From positions 125,228,533 through 125,292,532 of the forward strand of contig CM048845.1 in the NCBI GenBank assembly GCA_026545225.1: DNA of 64,000 nt. Direction: 5' to 3'. The notes beneath the pieces are model-generated. The model was given only the letters and a program-made list of their open reading frames with translations. It searched no databases and was not told where the DNA came from. The DNA comes from Cornus controversa (taxonomy: Eukaryota > Streptophyta > Magnoliopsida > Cornales > Cornaceae). Positions 50,004-62,027 of the stretch are shown one piece after another. Numbering within the stretch: position 1 is the stretch's first letter; every line of letters begins with the position of its first letter. The translations under genes and the position numbers were made by a program.

Positions 50004-50694
50004 CGGTTTCAGTTCCTGTTCCAAGGCTTGGAACCAGAATCGTAGTGAACGGTTCCTAAAATTTAGAGTCGGAACCGGAACCATAATGAACGGTTCGGTT
50101 CGGTCCAATTTGTATGGACTGAGAAGAGAGATTTGGAAGGCATACTCTTTCTCTTAAACTTCTTATGCTACTACTTTCTTTTTCATTTTTTTGATTTCTA
50201 TGTTTCTTTGAACACTGAAAATGAATGAATGATATGTGTACAAAATGTCATTCTTGTTTCTTTGATAAGGAGATGATTGAGACTTCTTTGTTTTTTTCAT
50301 CAAATAAGGGTTTTTTTTTTAGCATGGGTGTCCCTAAGTAACTATCTCTTTAATTTTGTTCACACTTGATAATTCTAATATTTTTATCATTGTACCAAAC
50401 AATAGCCTTTTATAATTTTTTTTTCTTTTCATTTTCTCACTTTTATTTTTAATTTTTAATTAAAATAATATAATTACCATTTTAGATAAAAAAGAAAAAA
50501 AAAGTTTTTTTTTTTAATAAACATAAACAATAAACATCATTTTGGTGTTTAAGATTTGAAGGCTTATGAACAATGTTGTTTTAAAAGCGTTTTGACAATT
50601 TATAAACAAAACAAAAGTAATCAAACATGTTTATCGTAAAAATTTGTTTATATAAACAATAAACATTAAACATAAATGGTTACCAAACGGGCCC
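49374..50694. mobile_element. MITE with 'cccgtttggtaacc' ends nested in the solo LTR
   Basis: TIRs GGACCCGTTTGGTAACC and GGTTACCAAACGGGCCC bound it, followed inward by inverted tttatgttta-type sequence. The trinucleotide TAT lies on both sides. The interior holds another short insert-like stretch (about 49750-50110) rich in cggttc/gaaccg words, possibly a further hAT-type element, and a TTA-TA microsatellite (about 49938-49999). Confidence 0.65.
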
Positions 50695-51063
50695 TATATT
50701 TTAAATGATATTTAAGCATGTTTTAAATGTGAAAAATATGTTTGAAAAATTGTTTAGAGGTTTTGGAAAGTTTTGAGATCATTTGGTAAAATTTTAGATT
50801 TTAGGGTCAATAAGGCCCAGGATGCGGGTCGGGTGGGCCCAAAAATTTTTTAAAAATTTATTTTTGATTTTAAATTTAATGAAATATTAAAGGAGTTATG
50901 GAAGAGATTTAGGAGTTATAGTCGCTTTCGAAATCGAAAGCAGAGTTTGAGAGGGTACGGTAAGTGACCCAGGCGCATTTTGGTCATTTTACACCCTAGA
51001 TATTATAAATATCTAGAGGGCTAGGATTTGAGCCATTTCACAACTGAAAATATCTCTTTCTCA

Positions 51064-51607
51064 TAGGGGTGCACAAAAAATCCGTGAATTCGTGAATCCG
51101 GTCCGATCCGATCTGGACGAATCCAATCCGATCTGTTAGCTAATGAATTGGTGGCGGATTAAAAAATTAGAATCCGTTAGCCACGGATTGGAGGGTCAGA
51201 AATTTGATCCGATCCGCAATCCGATCCGTGGCAATCTGTGGCTATATATATATATAATTAGTAATTATATGTATAATAATATAATATGCTACATACTTAC
51301 ATGGGTAAACCTAAAAACTCAATATATATTATATTTGTTTATTTAACAATTGTGTTCATTTGAGATGTAAATTAAAAAGTGTTGTGAATTTTTTTCTTAG
51401 AATTTTTGAAGTAAACAAAAAAAAATTCAAATAAAAGTAAAGGCCCAATCCGTCAATCCTATCTGATCTGATCCGTTCAATCACGGATCGGATCGGATTG
51501 GCAAATTGTCACGGATTGGATCGGATTGGATTTTTGTCAATCCGTAATCCGCGGATCGGATTAAGATTATGCATAATCCGATCCGATTCGATCCGTGGTC
51601 ACCCCTA
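51064..51607. mobile_element. hAT-type MITE nested in the solo LTR
   Basis: Ends TAGGGGTG and CACCCCTA, interior rich in gatccgatccgatcc and complementary ggatcggatcgg words. Flanks CTTTCTCA (51056-51063) and CTCTCTCA (51608-51615) match at 7 of 8 positions. 544 bases, non-coding. The right end resembles that of 4001-4647. Confidence 0.8.
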
Positions 51608-54027
51608 CTCTCTCACCCTCCCTTTTCATCCTTCTTCCTTCTCTCATCATTTAGGTAGCGTTGGACTTTGATTTGAAAATTTCCAAAGAAGGGTAAAGTA
51701 TTCTATGGATTAAGGGCGTCGGTTTGAACTGAATAAAGTCAATTTTCGGCAAGGAAAATTCTGGTATTTAGCTAGTGGAGGCTTCAAAGTTGAGGTAGGA
51801 GTGTGAATTCCTTCTTTACTTTGATGTTATAGGTCCTTTAACTGTAACATAAAATTTTCATGAGTTATTTCATGTAGAGATTGATTTTAATGGTGAATTT
51901 GGTGTTGTCTAGCATGTTTTAGATTGAGTTTATATTGTAAGCATGTGTTAAATGTTTTTCTTAAGTCTTTATTGTAGCATTGTGTTCATTTTGCATCGTA
52001 TATGGAATTTGATCTCATGTGTGGGATAAATGCATAAAAGAGATTTCTTAAAAATGCATTGTTTGTGATTTCCATGAGTTGAGTGAAATTGCATTGTGAT
52101 GTGCGTAAGTTGAAATTGATATGCATTAACTTGATAAATGTTATGCATTGGAGGAATTTGGTGACAATTATGGTTTTGTCCATTTATGTGATAAATGTAT
52201 ACTTTGTGAAAATTTGTGGTGTTTAGGGCATGTGTGAGAATTAATAAGCGTTTGGAGCCCTAAGGTGCAAGACCTAAAACTTGGTCAAGCAGATGTCGCT
52301 TCCGTCGAGTTAGCAACATGTAAAGCGTACACAGAGTATGTAGTCATGAAAGGACTATTACTATGGATTGTGATAAACAGAAGTCCCTAATTGAAGTGAT
52401 TTCAGACTATACGTGGCGTCGAGTTTAATTGTGAATGTAATTCATCTTTAAGCTGTTTATGAGCATTGGTGTTGTGTGATATTATGCATGGTTTCAAAAA
52501 ATGATTATGTTTCAAGTATAAAAAATATTGAAATATGCCATGTAGTTATATAGAGGTTTCATTATGCATTCATGCATGACTGCCTGAGTCAATGTTGAGT
52601 CGGGTAGATAATTCCTACTGGGCGTAGTTATTGGCTTGAGAGAGAAATTTTGGAGTTATTTTGGATATATATGTATCTAGTGGTCCATTCTAGTTTGTGG
52701 CATATAGATTATTTTTCAGAAATGTTGTTATTTCATTTGGACAATTCGTATGTAATGAAGTATCATATGTATTAACCATGCGTGGCACGTTTCCAACTCT
52801 TGAAGAATGAATGAAATGTATGTTTTTAGATTATGATTGTGAAATGTTTGGACTTAGCATTTATGAGATGTAAATGTATGGATTGTATGGTGATTTAATC
52901 ATGTTTATAGTTATGAGTGAATACATGAGACTAGAGAATGCATTTAGACTTGGTTTATATAGGTTTTGGGATTTTTAGGCACTTTCGATCGCCTAGTTCT
53001 CTACAGCAGTCGACCGAAAGTGTGAGATCCCGAACATTTGCAAATTGAATACCTGTTTTGGACGTCTGGAGGAGGGTTCCAGCCGGCGAAAAGCATCATT
53101 TCGGTTGACCGAAACTACTCTTCAACCGGCCGACAAAACTGGCAAACTAGAGGTTAATTGAACCTAGGTTTTAGTCGACCAAATGGGAGTGTCAGCCAAC
53201 CGAAACTGGGCTGTGATGAAATTTCATAAACTTGGAATGAAAATGAATATGTATGGGTGTGTAAACTAGTGTGGGACCCATTTGGATGAGTGGTGACGAG
53301 TATACGCTTATGTAATTGTGTATGTATAATTAGCTTCTGCATTTGTATGATTTTTGGGATAATTGTATATGAGGAGTAATGACGTGTGATTGGATCACCC
53401 TCGGTTCTAAGAGTTGAAAATTAGGGCGTGACAACTTGGTATCATTGTACGATATCATCGTGTAATTGTGATTAGGAATGAAGATGTTTAACTTAATCAC
53501 CCCCATTTCTCATGCCCTTCCCGAGTGTTGGAAATCGGGGCGTGACATATATATAACCTATATATATATAATTATTTATTTTCATAAATAATAATGTTCA
53601 CATAAAATAGAAAGTAATTAAATTTCTTTTCTTTTTCTCTCTCTCTCTATCTCTCTCTCTCTATATATATACACTATAATATATATAACCTAATATATAT
53701 AATTATTTATTTTTAGAAACAATAATAGTAACATAAAATAAAAAATTTGTTCCATAAATAATAATTTGAACATAAAATAAAAAAATTAGTTGACAATACA
53801 TATTATTATGAAGGGTATTGTGGTCATTTTCCTATTCTGATAATTTATATTAAAATACATTTAAATAATCAAGGGCAATCAAGACATTTCACTTATTAAA
53901 AAGTTAAAAAGCTGACAAGGAGTGTTAGTGATAGAAATTCACAAAATTGTAACTGTCTGTCAATACATTAAACTTTAGGGAGTGTCAGTGATATTTATCG
54001 TGTCACTGATATTTACCTTTGTTATTT

Positions 54028-55525
54028 CAAGTAAATCTTACTTAAAGACAAAAACAAAAAATAATAATAATAAAAGGAAAAAGAAGGAGGAATGATTATC
54101 CGCTAATTTCATTGTTGACAACTCAAGATTGTAAGCAAAACTATAAGGTCTAATTAACTTGTTTACTTTTATTTAAAAAATAATAATCTATTTTTAAAAA
54201 TGAAAAATAAAAAGCAATATAAAAATTTGTACTGTTGATAGTTTTCGAGAACATTTAAAACAAGTCATGTTTTCAATTAATATTTTTTTATAATTCTCCA
54301 AAAAAATATTTTCTATTATTTTCAAAGTGTTTAGAAATTATTTTTACAGAATTAAACCAAATAGACTCATAATTTCCATTATGATCGACTAAGTTACTTG
54401 CATCCTTAATTCAAAACTGGAACACATGAATTTGTGTAGAATTAATCAAAAAGTTCATGTATTTTATTTATATTTTGGACTATACTGTATAATTTTACTC
54501 TTTCATCGAGGAGGAATATTATTTTGTATTGATTTTTCTCCCGAATTTGAATCTCAAAAATTTATTTTTAGTTGGTAAGATAAAACTCTAATTAGTCCAA
54601 GGTTTTTTTTTTTCTTTCTCAAATTTAGTCTAAGCTTGAAGATGTTAATCTAGTAAATAGAAATTGTTTGTACCTTACACTTTATATTTAATTCTGTTAA
54701 CAAGACAAAATAAGGGTCTTCACTTGAGGTCCAACTTCAAATAAACAACATTAAATCAATCTTAGTTTTTCCCGTCAAACATGCGTTTTTTTCCAAGGTC
54801 CCAATTCTGAGAGGAACAACTATTTCTTGTGACCATCGAGAAATTTGTAATTAAAAGAACTAAGGTCAACGTAGTCAACCCACGATATTCTTCATATTTA
54901 AGCCGTCCGATCAATCTACATCACACTCAAGCTCAAGCGTGGACCGTGTGAAAGTTGTTTGATTCCATTAGACTAGTGTGATTACATTGCATTTAATCAT
55001 TTCATTAGAAGAAAAAAAAATTAAATAGTATGTAATTATAGTAACATTATTTTATAATTAATTTAACTATTTCATTTTTCTAGTCATATTATATAATTAA
55101 TAATATATGTCTAGGTGGTTTGATAAATGTTACCATAAATAATTCAACTATCTAATTATATGAATTTTGATAAAATTATATAGTAATGTAACTTTATAAA
55201 TGTTCTATAATACCTTTACAATCATGAATTCATTTCTTTATTAACTACCCAAAAAAAATTTAATTTCTTTATTTTTTTTAATTTGATCTAATATTGGAAT
55301 ATGATTAATAAAAAAAATACAAAAGTAATAATTATTGTATTATATATCAACAAATGACATATAAATGCTACTACATTTTTTTATCACCATTTTCTTCTCT
55401 TGTGCATTACACTCGGATAGGTATATTTGAATATATTTTTATAGTTTACATTTTTTTATGTCAAATTTGTAATCTATTTTTTTCAAAAGAATCGTACTAT
55501 AATCGTATGTATCGTGTATCATTTT
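54028..55525. other. AT-rich intergenic, no gene seen
   Basis: No coding signal, no clear repeat boundary. Confidence 0.45.
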
Positions 55526-55668
55526 TTTTTGTATTTTACTAATTATGAAGTAGTACAATACGAGAAACATAGAGTGCAAATGTTGTTATCCAATTACAAA
55601 ACTAATCTATTTAAAAAGATGTTATTCGCATTCTACTTTCTTCACTTACACCACTCTTATATTTTAAA

Positions 55669-56510
55669 GGTTAAAGTGCAGTAAACCCCCCTGTGTTTTT
55701 AAAGAGATGCAAAATACTCCCTGTATTATTTTTGGATGTAAATAATCCTCTTAACTTTCAAATAGTTGCAAAATATCCCATTTAGACAAAATATACTTTT
55801 CTATGATCATTTTACCTTTTATATGTTTATAAAAAATAAAATAAAATAGAGAAAATAGGATTTTTTTATATTAATTTTTTTTACCTTAATAAAAAAGAGG
55901 AGCCTTTCTTGAAAAAAAAACTAAAAATAAAGAGAGAGAATTGCTTCCGAAAACTATTTTTTATTTCAAAAATTATTTTCGAAATTTTTTTGTTTTTAGA
56001 AATTCCCTGTCCTTCTAATGGAATTTTTTTTTTTAAAACAATTCCGAAAAACAAAAAAAAATTGGAAACAATAAGTTTTCGGTAAAGAGAACTAAAAATA
56101 AAGAGATGGAATTGTTTCCGAAAACTAAAAAAAAATTGATTTTTTTTTGTTTTCCGAAATTGTTTTCAGAAAAATTTTCCATTAGAAAGAGAGAGAATTT
56201 CTTAAAACAAAAAAATTTCAAAAAAAGTTTTCGAAAACAATTCCCTCTCTTTATTTTTTTATTTTTAGTTCTTTTTTGGGAAAAAGCTCCTCTTTTTTTA
56301 TTAAGGTAAAAAAATATAATATAAAAAAACCTTATTTTCTCTATTTTTATAAACATATAAAGGGTAAAATGGTCATAGAAAAGTATATTTTGTCCAAAGA
56401 GGGTATTTTGCAACTATTTGAAAGTTAAGGGGGTTATTTGAACCCTAAAATAGAATAAAGGGGTATTTTGCACCTCTTTGAAAACACAGGAGGTTTACTA
56501 CACTTTGGCC
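55669..56510. mobile_element. Foldback Mutator-like MITE with 9-bp target duplication
   Basis: Flanked by an exact 9-bp repeat TATTTTAAA (55660-55668 and 56511-56519). The ends GGTTAAAGTGCAGTAAACC and GGTTTACTACACTTTGGCC are inverted, and the inversion continues almost to the centre, so the 842-base element could form a long hairpin. Non-coding. It is inserted in one unit of the surrounding tandem repeat, and the undisturbed unit at 56723-56910 shows the empty site. Confidence 0.85.
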
Positions 56511-57429
56511 TATTTTAAAAAATAAAATGACATAATTGCCTTCAAAAACACATTTACACTATAAAAAAGAAAGAAAAAAAATTTGTGGATCAGTCTTTGT
56601 TGTCTGGTCATGTGACAATTATTGAATTAACGAGGAGATATATTCTATTATTATCTAATATATTATTGAGTCATTGTTGGATACTATTTATTGGTTCGTT
56701 GTATTTTACTAACTATGAAGTACAGTACAATACGAGAAAGGTAGAGTGCAAATATTGTTATCCAATTACAAAACTAATCTATTTAAAGAGAGATGTTATT
56801 CGCATTCTACTTTTCTCCACTTGCACCACTCTTATATTTTAAAAAATAAAATGACATAATTGCCTTCAAAAACACATTTACACTATGAAAAAAAAAACTG
56901 TGGATCAGTCTTTGTTGACTACTCATGTGACAATTAGTGAGTTAAACAAGGAGATATATTCTATTATTATCTAATATATTAATGAGTCATTGTTGGACAT
57001 TATTTATCGGAGTGTGAAAAAGACTGAATGAAACACACGAGAGAGATTGTGATATACAAGAATTCTTGTTGGACATTATTTATTAGAGTTTTACAAAATT
57101 TATCGATGTTTTTATCATTACACTTATACTTTGAGTTAAAAAGTACCCTTATATTACACTTTAAAAAAAAAATATTTATTATAATATTCAAGTGGAGTGC
57201 AAATTCCATGCAAAAAGTATATTTATTTTATTTATTTGTTATAGTATTCAGATGGAGTGCAAATACAAAAAAATAGAATAAAAAATAACAGAGTTAAACA
57301 TCATCGAAGGAGATATATTCTATTAGGATAGTGATATTTGCACTTCATAAAACTACTATAGCGCTCCAAATCTTTTTATATTAAAAGAAAGTGATGGTGC
57401 CTTTATTCTAGAATGAAAGTCTAGAATAA

Positions 57430-58063
57430 TGCATTTGGTACCTTTGTTTGGTATGAATTTTAAGGCGAGAATGGTAATTCCTTTGGAATGAAAATTCATT
57501 CCATAGTTAAGCCTATGGAATGGACATTCCATTTTCAGTAAGATTAAAAAAAATGTTCATATGACCAAAAAATCCTTCACCTATATCACCGGCTCTACCA
57601 CCACCATCACTACCACCGACTCTACCACTACCACCGCCACCACATTGCCACCTTCCTACTCCACCACACCACCACCTTCATATTGCCACCTTTATCCACT
57701 ACCACCACATTGCATTGCCACCACATTCCTCCACCCCCCACCACACCACTACCACCACTTTCACATCACCACCACCGCCCCTACTGCATCACCGCCACAT
57801 CGCCACCCCACCAGACTACTCCATCACTTCCACATCGCTACCTTCCTCCAGCACCACCTCCACATTGTCACATTCCTCCACCGCCACCACCTTCACATCA
57901 CCACCTCCACTACGCCACCTTCCTCCACCACCATATATTTGTTGGTTTAATTTATGTCTCTATGAGAGGTAATTTGGAGAATTTGATTTAAAATTTATTT
58001 CATTCTTACCTCATTTCATATTTGCAATTCACAGTATTTCATTCCATTCACGCATACCAAATG
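57430..58063. mobile_element. Possible MITE with 'tgcatttggta' ends
   Basis: Inverted ends tgcatttggtac and cgcataccaaatgca plus ATTCC/GGAAT-rich subterminal regions. A 380-base CCA/CAC-rich stretch (57570-57945) fills the middle. No target duplication was found. Confidence 0.42.
57570..57945 (+). repeat. CCA/CAC-rich low-complexity tract
   Basis: Imperfect trinucleotide repetition makes long open frames in all three plus-strand frames, rich in His, Pro, Ser and Thr. That is expected for such a repeat and does not indicate a protein. Confidence 0.8.
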
Positions 58064-59335
58064 CAGCATTATGGAGTTCTTCATATATGTCTTTCAACTC
58101 TTTTTTTTTTGTGATTTTATCCTTTTCTCCAAAAACATGAATATTATATCCTCGATATTTGATCACAAAAAGGTAGAGCAATTAAACAATAAAAAAATAG
58201 ATTTTCTTGTAAATAGAAAAAAAAATTCAAATTAGTCCATAATTCATATATAGCCTAACGCTTTACCGCAATGAAAAAAAAATCGATATTTTTTTCACTA
58301 ACAAGAGATTTGGGTTCTAGTATTTCAAAAATTACAAAAAATTGTTATCAATTTTTATTTACGGATAAAGATGGAGTTTGAAAATGCTATTAATTTTCTT
58401 AAGAAATGAAAACATGGGTAAGAATATTTTGTTGATTGGATTTTTCATGAATGTAAAATATAAAAAATAGAAAAGTTTTACCTAACAGCTCCGTGATAGA
58501 TTAGGTTGGAGAAGAAAATAGATAAAGGTGACAAATTCTAAGAATCATTTGCAGGTAGACTCTCATTTTATTTTATGGAAACATGAATTGGAACACAACA
58601 AATGTTTTGTGGAGCGACAATAACACCACCCATTCTATTATTATCTAATATATTAACGAGTCCTTGTTGAAAACTATTTATTGGAGTGTGGCAATGATGG
58701 AATGAAACATACGAGAGGGAGATTTTGTTATACAAGAGTCCTTGTTACTCTTATACTTCGAATTAAAAAATGCCCTTACATTACACTTTTGAAAAATAAT
58801 TTTATTTATTATTTATTATAATATACAAGTGGAGTGCAAATACTATGCAAAAAATAACTTTATTTTATTTATTTATTATAGTATTCGAATAGAGTGCAAA
58901 TACAAAAAAAAATATAGCGCAAAAAGCAACAATTATTAAGTTAAACATCATTGGAGGAGATATATTTTATTATTATCAAATATATCAATGAGTCCTTCTT
59001 AGATACTATTTATTAAAGCGTGACAATGATCAAATGAAACACACAAGAGAGATTCTCTTATCCAAGAATCCTTGTTGGACACTATTACAAAAAAATTATT
59101 TGTGTTTTTAGCATTACTCTTATTCTTCGCATTAAAAAATATTTGAAAAATAACTTTTTTTATTATAATATTCAAGTAGAGTGCAAATACAAGGCAAAAA
59201 ATAACTTTATTTTATTTATTTATTATAATATTCAAATAAAGTGCAAATACAAAAAAAATAGAGCAAAAAATAACTTTATTTATTTATTATAATATTCAAG
59301 TGGAGTGAAAAAAAAAACAATAGAGCATAAATATC

Positions 59336-60796
59336 ACCTCCCTTAAAGATATTACATTGTTCATGTAGAAATTTTTTCAAAACTTAAGAATAAATTAAGA
59401 AATATATGATTTTGTACATTCACTTTCAAAATGAGACACTTACATTGGGACATCTCAAGATGTAAAACAGATGTATATTTTGGGATAAATATTCACAATG
59501 TTCAACCATGTAGAAAGTTTATATATATATATAGTTTAAGCAGTACTAGTATTTTTTCCATCCTTTTAAATGGGAGTTTGAAGTTTTGAGTTTTTAACGA
59601 AATAAATGGATTAGCGTGTAATCTACCTGCTAAAAAAAAAACAAAAAGAATTGTATGAGTCTAGGGTGCGTTTAGTAATGTTTTTATTTTTGAAGTCTCA
59701 AGAAAGGAAAAACTTAATTTTGTTTTTCTGAGTGAAATAAGAAAATAAAATGACGTTTATTAATACTTATTGTTGTCACAATTTTGAAAACAAAAAATTA
59801 GAGTGTTTAGGTACATATTATTTTTCTTTTTTATAGTATTGATTTTTATTAATTTTCTATTTTATTTTTAATTCATCTATTGATATCAAATAACTTTAAA
59901 ATATATATAGTGTATAAAATTCAATAATTTTACAAATTTTAATAATACCTAATACATGATAATAAAATGAGTAATGATAGACAAAGTTATCATCGAATTA
60001 GAAAAGTGAATCATTCTCATCGTGCAAGTGAGACATACACTTTCACAATCCAATGGATGAATATCCTCTTCACTACACATTCAGTGATACATTTTCACTT
60101 TACAAATCATTATCTTAATAAAATACAACATTTAATTTAAATCACGAACTCCATGTATATGCATTATGTATAACTTTAGTATGTGATGGATAATATATTT
60201 AACATATAGTATATAATAATAAATAAAAAATACTAAATAATATCTCATATAAATTAAAAAATAATATAATATTTACAATTATAATATAATATAATATAAA
60301 TTAATTATAATATAATATTTTATGTAAGAATAAACCGTGCCCATGTAGTGCCAATACCAAAACGTTTTTGAGTTAGGAGCAGAATAAACAACTTTTTTAT
60401 ATTTTCTCTTTTCTTTACAAAATTAAAAAACGTTATCTATCATCGAAAAACAAAAACATATCTTATTTTTGGTTTTACTTTTTGAAGGTTGACAACCGGA
60501 AAAAAAAAAAAAAAAAAAAAAGAGGTTTTTCCACCACTGAAAGACGTTTGCGTCAGGTTTTTGATAACTGAAAGTAATTTATAGAGAAATTCCAAATACA
60601 TTTTTCTCCTTCACTTGTCGAAAAGTCATGGAGAGGAGCACAACATTGTCGTACCGTCTGACGCACGTAAAAACTGATCCAAACGCCCAACTACACTCCT
60701 TTAGTTTATTTATGGAGAGATAAAATGACATATATACATTATATATATATACATACACAGAGAGAGACAGAGAAAAGAGAGCTACAATAACTATTT
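59336..60796. other. Intergenic and promoter region of the GT14 gene
   Basis: AT-rich with an A tract at about 60500-60521. No gene seen. A TATA-rich stretch at 60728-60762 is the likely core promoter of the following gene. Confidence 0.35.
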
Positions 60797-61036
60797 GCTC
60801 CTCTCTCCATCTAACTTTCATTTCACCTGCAAATCTTTAATAATCCCCCCAATTCGCTCTCTTTCTCCTTCCATATACTTCTCTCCTCCCAGATCAGCTC
60901 TTATTAGACTCTCTCTACCCAAGCCTCCTTCAATTTCAAGCTCACACAAGTTCTTTCTCAGTATAGATACAACATATATATGCATATATATATATAGAGA
61001 GAGAGAGAGAGAATTGAAGAGTTAGATTTAGTTAAA
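60797..61036 (+). promoter_or_regulatory. Pyrimidine-rich 5' leader of the GT14 gene
   Basis: C/T-rich sequence typical of plant leaders (60800-60960), followed by TA and GA microsatellite runs (60972-61012) close to the start codon. Confidence 0.45.
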
Positions 61037-62027
61037 ATGAAGAAATTAAGAAGCTATTACGTGAAACTAAGACACCCCCAAACAGTGGAACGAAAATGGA
61101 TCTTCCCACTAGCTATTGGCTCAATAGTCGCTCTCTTCCTTCTCTTCCTCACAACCCTAACTTCACCCAACGGTACACCTTTTCTTCCTCTCCACCGCAC
61201 CGCCACTGCCTCCACTGCCTCCGCCTTCGTCGAATCGAAGCTCCACCCACTTCCCATCTCCTCCCTCCCTCCTCCGCCGCGCCTCGCCTACCTCATCTCC
61301 GGCTCCATCGGCGACGGAAACATGGTCAGACGTACCCTTCAAGCTCTCTACCACCCCAACAATCGGTATGTAGTACATCTCGATGCCGAATCTTCGGCGC
61401 AAGAGCGGGTCGATCTGCAAACCTTTGTTGACAATCATCCCACATTCAGCCAATTTGGTAACGTGGTTATGATCACGAAAGCGAATCTTGTAACGTATCG
61501 TGGTCCAACAATGGTGGCGAATACGCTGCACGCCGCGGCGATCTTGTTGAAGGAAGGTGGGGATTGGGATTGGTTTATCAATCTTAGCGCCTCGGATTAT
61601 CCACTTGTCACTCAAGATGGTGGGTGGGTCTTTAAATTGGTTTTTGTGTTTTCGAAATTTTGGAATTTATGAGTTTGGTTTGATTGTTTTGTGTTCAATT
61701 TAGTTGATTTAATTGATTGATTAATTATTGAGTTTATTTTAATTAGATCTGCTTCACACATTCTCGTATTTGCCTCGCGATCTTAATTTCATTGATCATA
61801 CGAGTGATATTGGGTGGAAAGAGTAAGTGATTTTTCTGGTACTTGAACTTTATCTGTTCCAATTTTGGGTAGGGGAGTTATATAATTAATTCCATGCTTT
61901 TATTCATGTAGGTTTCAGAGGGCAAAGCCAATTATTATCGATCCAGGGTTGTATATGAATAGAAAAACTGATGTTTTCTGGATCACACAGCGAAGAAGTG
62001 TGCCGACAGCCTTCAAACTATTTACAG
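61037..62027 (+). CDS. GLCAT14A: GT14 beta-glucuronosyltransferase (GlcAT14A-like), 5' part
   Basis: Three exons, 61037-61619, 61747-61822 and 61912-62027, join in phase to 258 residues; the gene continues past the window. GT14 enzymes of this type are Golgi type II membrane proteins that add glucuronic acid to galactans of arabinogalactan proteins. Seen here: short cytosolic tail, signal anchor at about residues 21-41 (WIFPLAIGSIVALFLLFL), then the Branch domain from about residue 85 with RLAYLISGSIGDG, YVVHLDAESSAQER, ANLVTYRGPTMVANTLHAAA, WDWFINLSASDYPL and IDPGLYM..DVFWITQRRSVPTAFKLFTG. The third donor (acag|gttcgg) is followed by sequence that could also read GSVW, so its exact end is slightly uncertain. 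Closest family member from memory is Arabidopsis At5g39990. Confidence 0.92.

Larger units (their letters stand above)
49312..53547 (+). mobile_element. Probable solo LTR of a gypsy-type retrotransposon
   Basis: It starts TGTAGAGACCGGGTC and ends GGGGCGTGACA, with TATAT on both sides (49307-49311 and 53548-53552). The target lies in a TA run, so that duplication is weak evidence. No gag, pol, internal primer site or second LTR is seen in 4.2 kb. Removing the two nested MITEs leaves about 2.4 kb, a size within gypsy LTRs. Strand is taken from the order of promoter-like and leader-like parts and is uncertain. Confidence 0.62.
48881..54017. mobile_element. Mutator-like foldback element, split by a solo LTR
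   Basis: TIRs GGGTAAATATCACTGACAC and GTGTCACTGATATTTACC bound the element. Both flanks carry TTTGTTATTT (48871-48880 and 54018-54027), a 9-10 bp target duplication as made by Mutator-type transposases. Arms run to about 49130 on the left and from about 53810 on the right, inverted to each other (tttaatgtattgac, tacaa-tttgtgaattt, aacacc/ggtgtt). A local repeat of about 150 bases (attatttattttcataaat ... aaatttcttttctttttctc) occurs in the inner part. Without the solo LTR its size is about 0.9 kb. No transposase. Confidence 0.78.
55526..59335 (+). repeat. Degenerate tandem-repeat region
   Basis: Related blocks recur in the same orientation. One is acaatacgagaaa..tagagtgcaaat..ttatccaattacaaaacta (55556 and 56727). 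One is aaaatgacataattgccttc plus ggatcagtctttgttg (56524 and 56846). Others are gagatatattctattatt, ggacactatttattggagtg and gagtgcaaatac, seen at about 56990-57330 and 58630-59320. Unit order is mostly kept but lengths vary. The region is interrupted by 55669-56510 and about 57430-58063. Confidence 0.6.

Noticed and set aside
49312-53547. Full autonomous gypsy retrotransposon
   Set aside because: No gag, protease, reverse transcriptase or integrase frame and no second LTR are visible, so a solo LTR fits better.
56033-56413. 126-residue Phe/Lys-rich open frame
   Set aside because: It lies inside the AT-rich foldback MITE, and the composition is what poly-A/poly-T runs encode.
57561-57991. 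His/Pro/Ser/Thr-rich open frames
   Set aside because: All three frames are open because of the CCA-type repetition. There is no family similarity and no conserved start.
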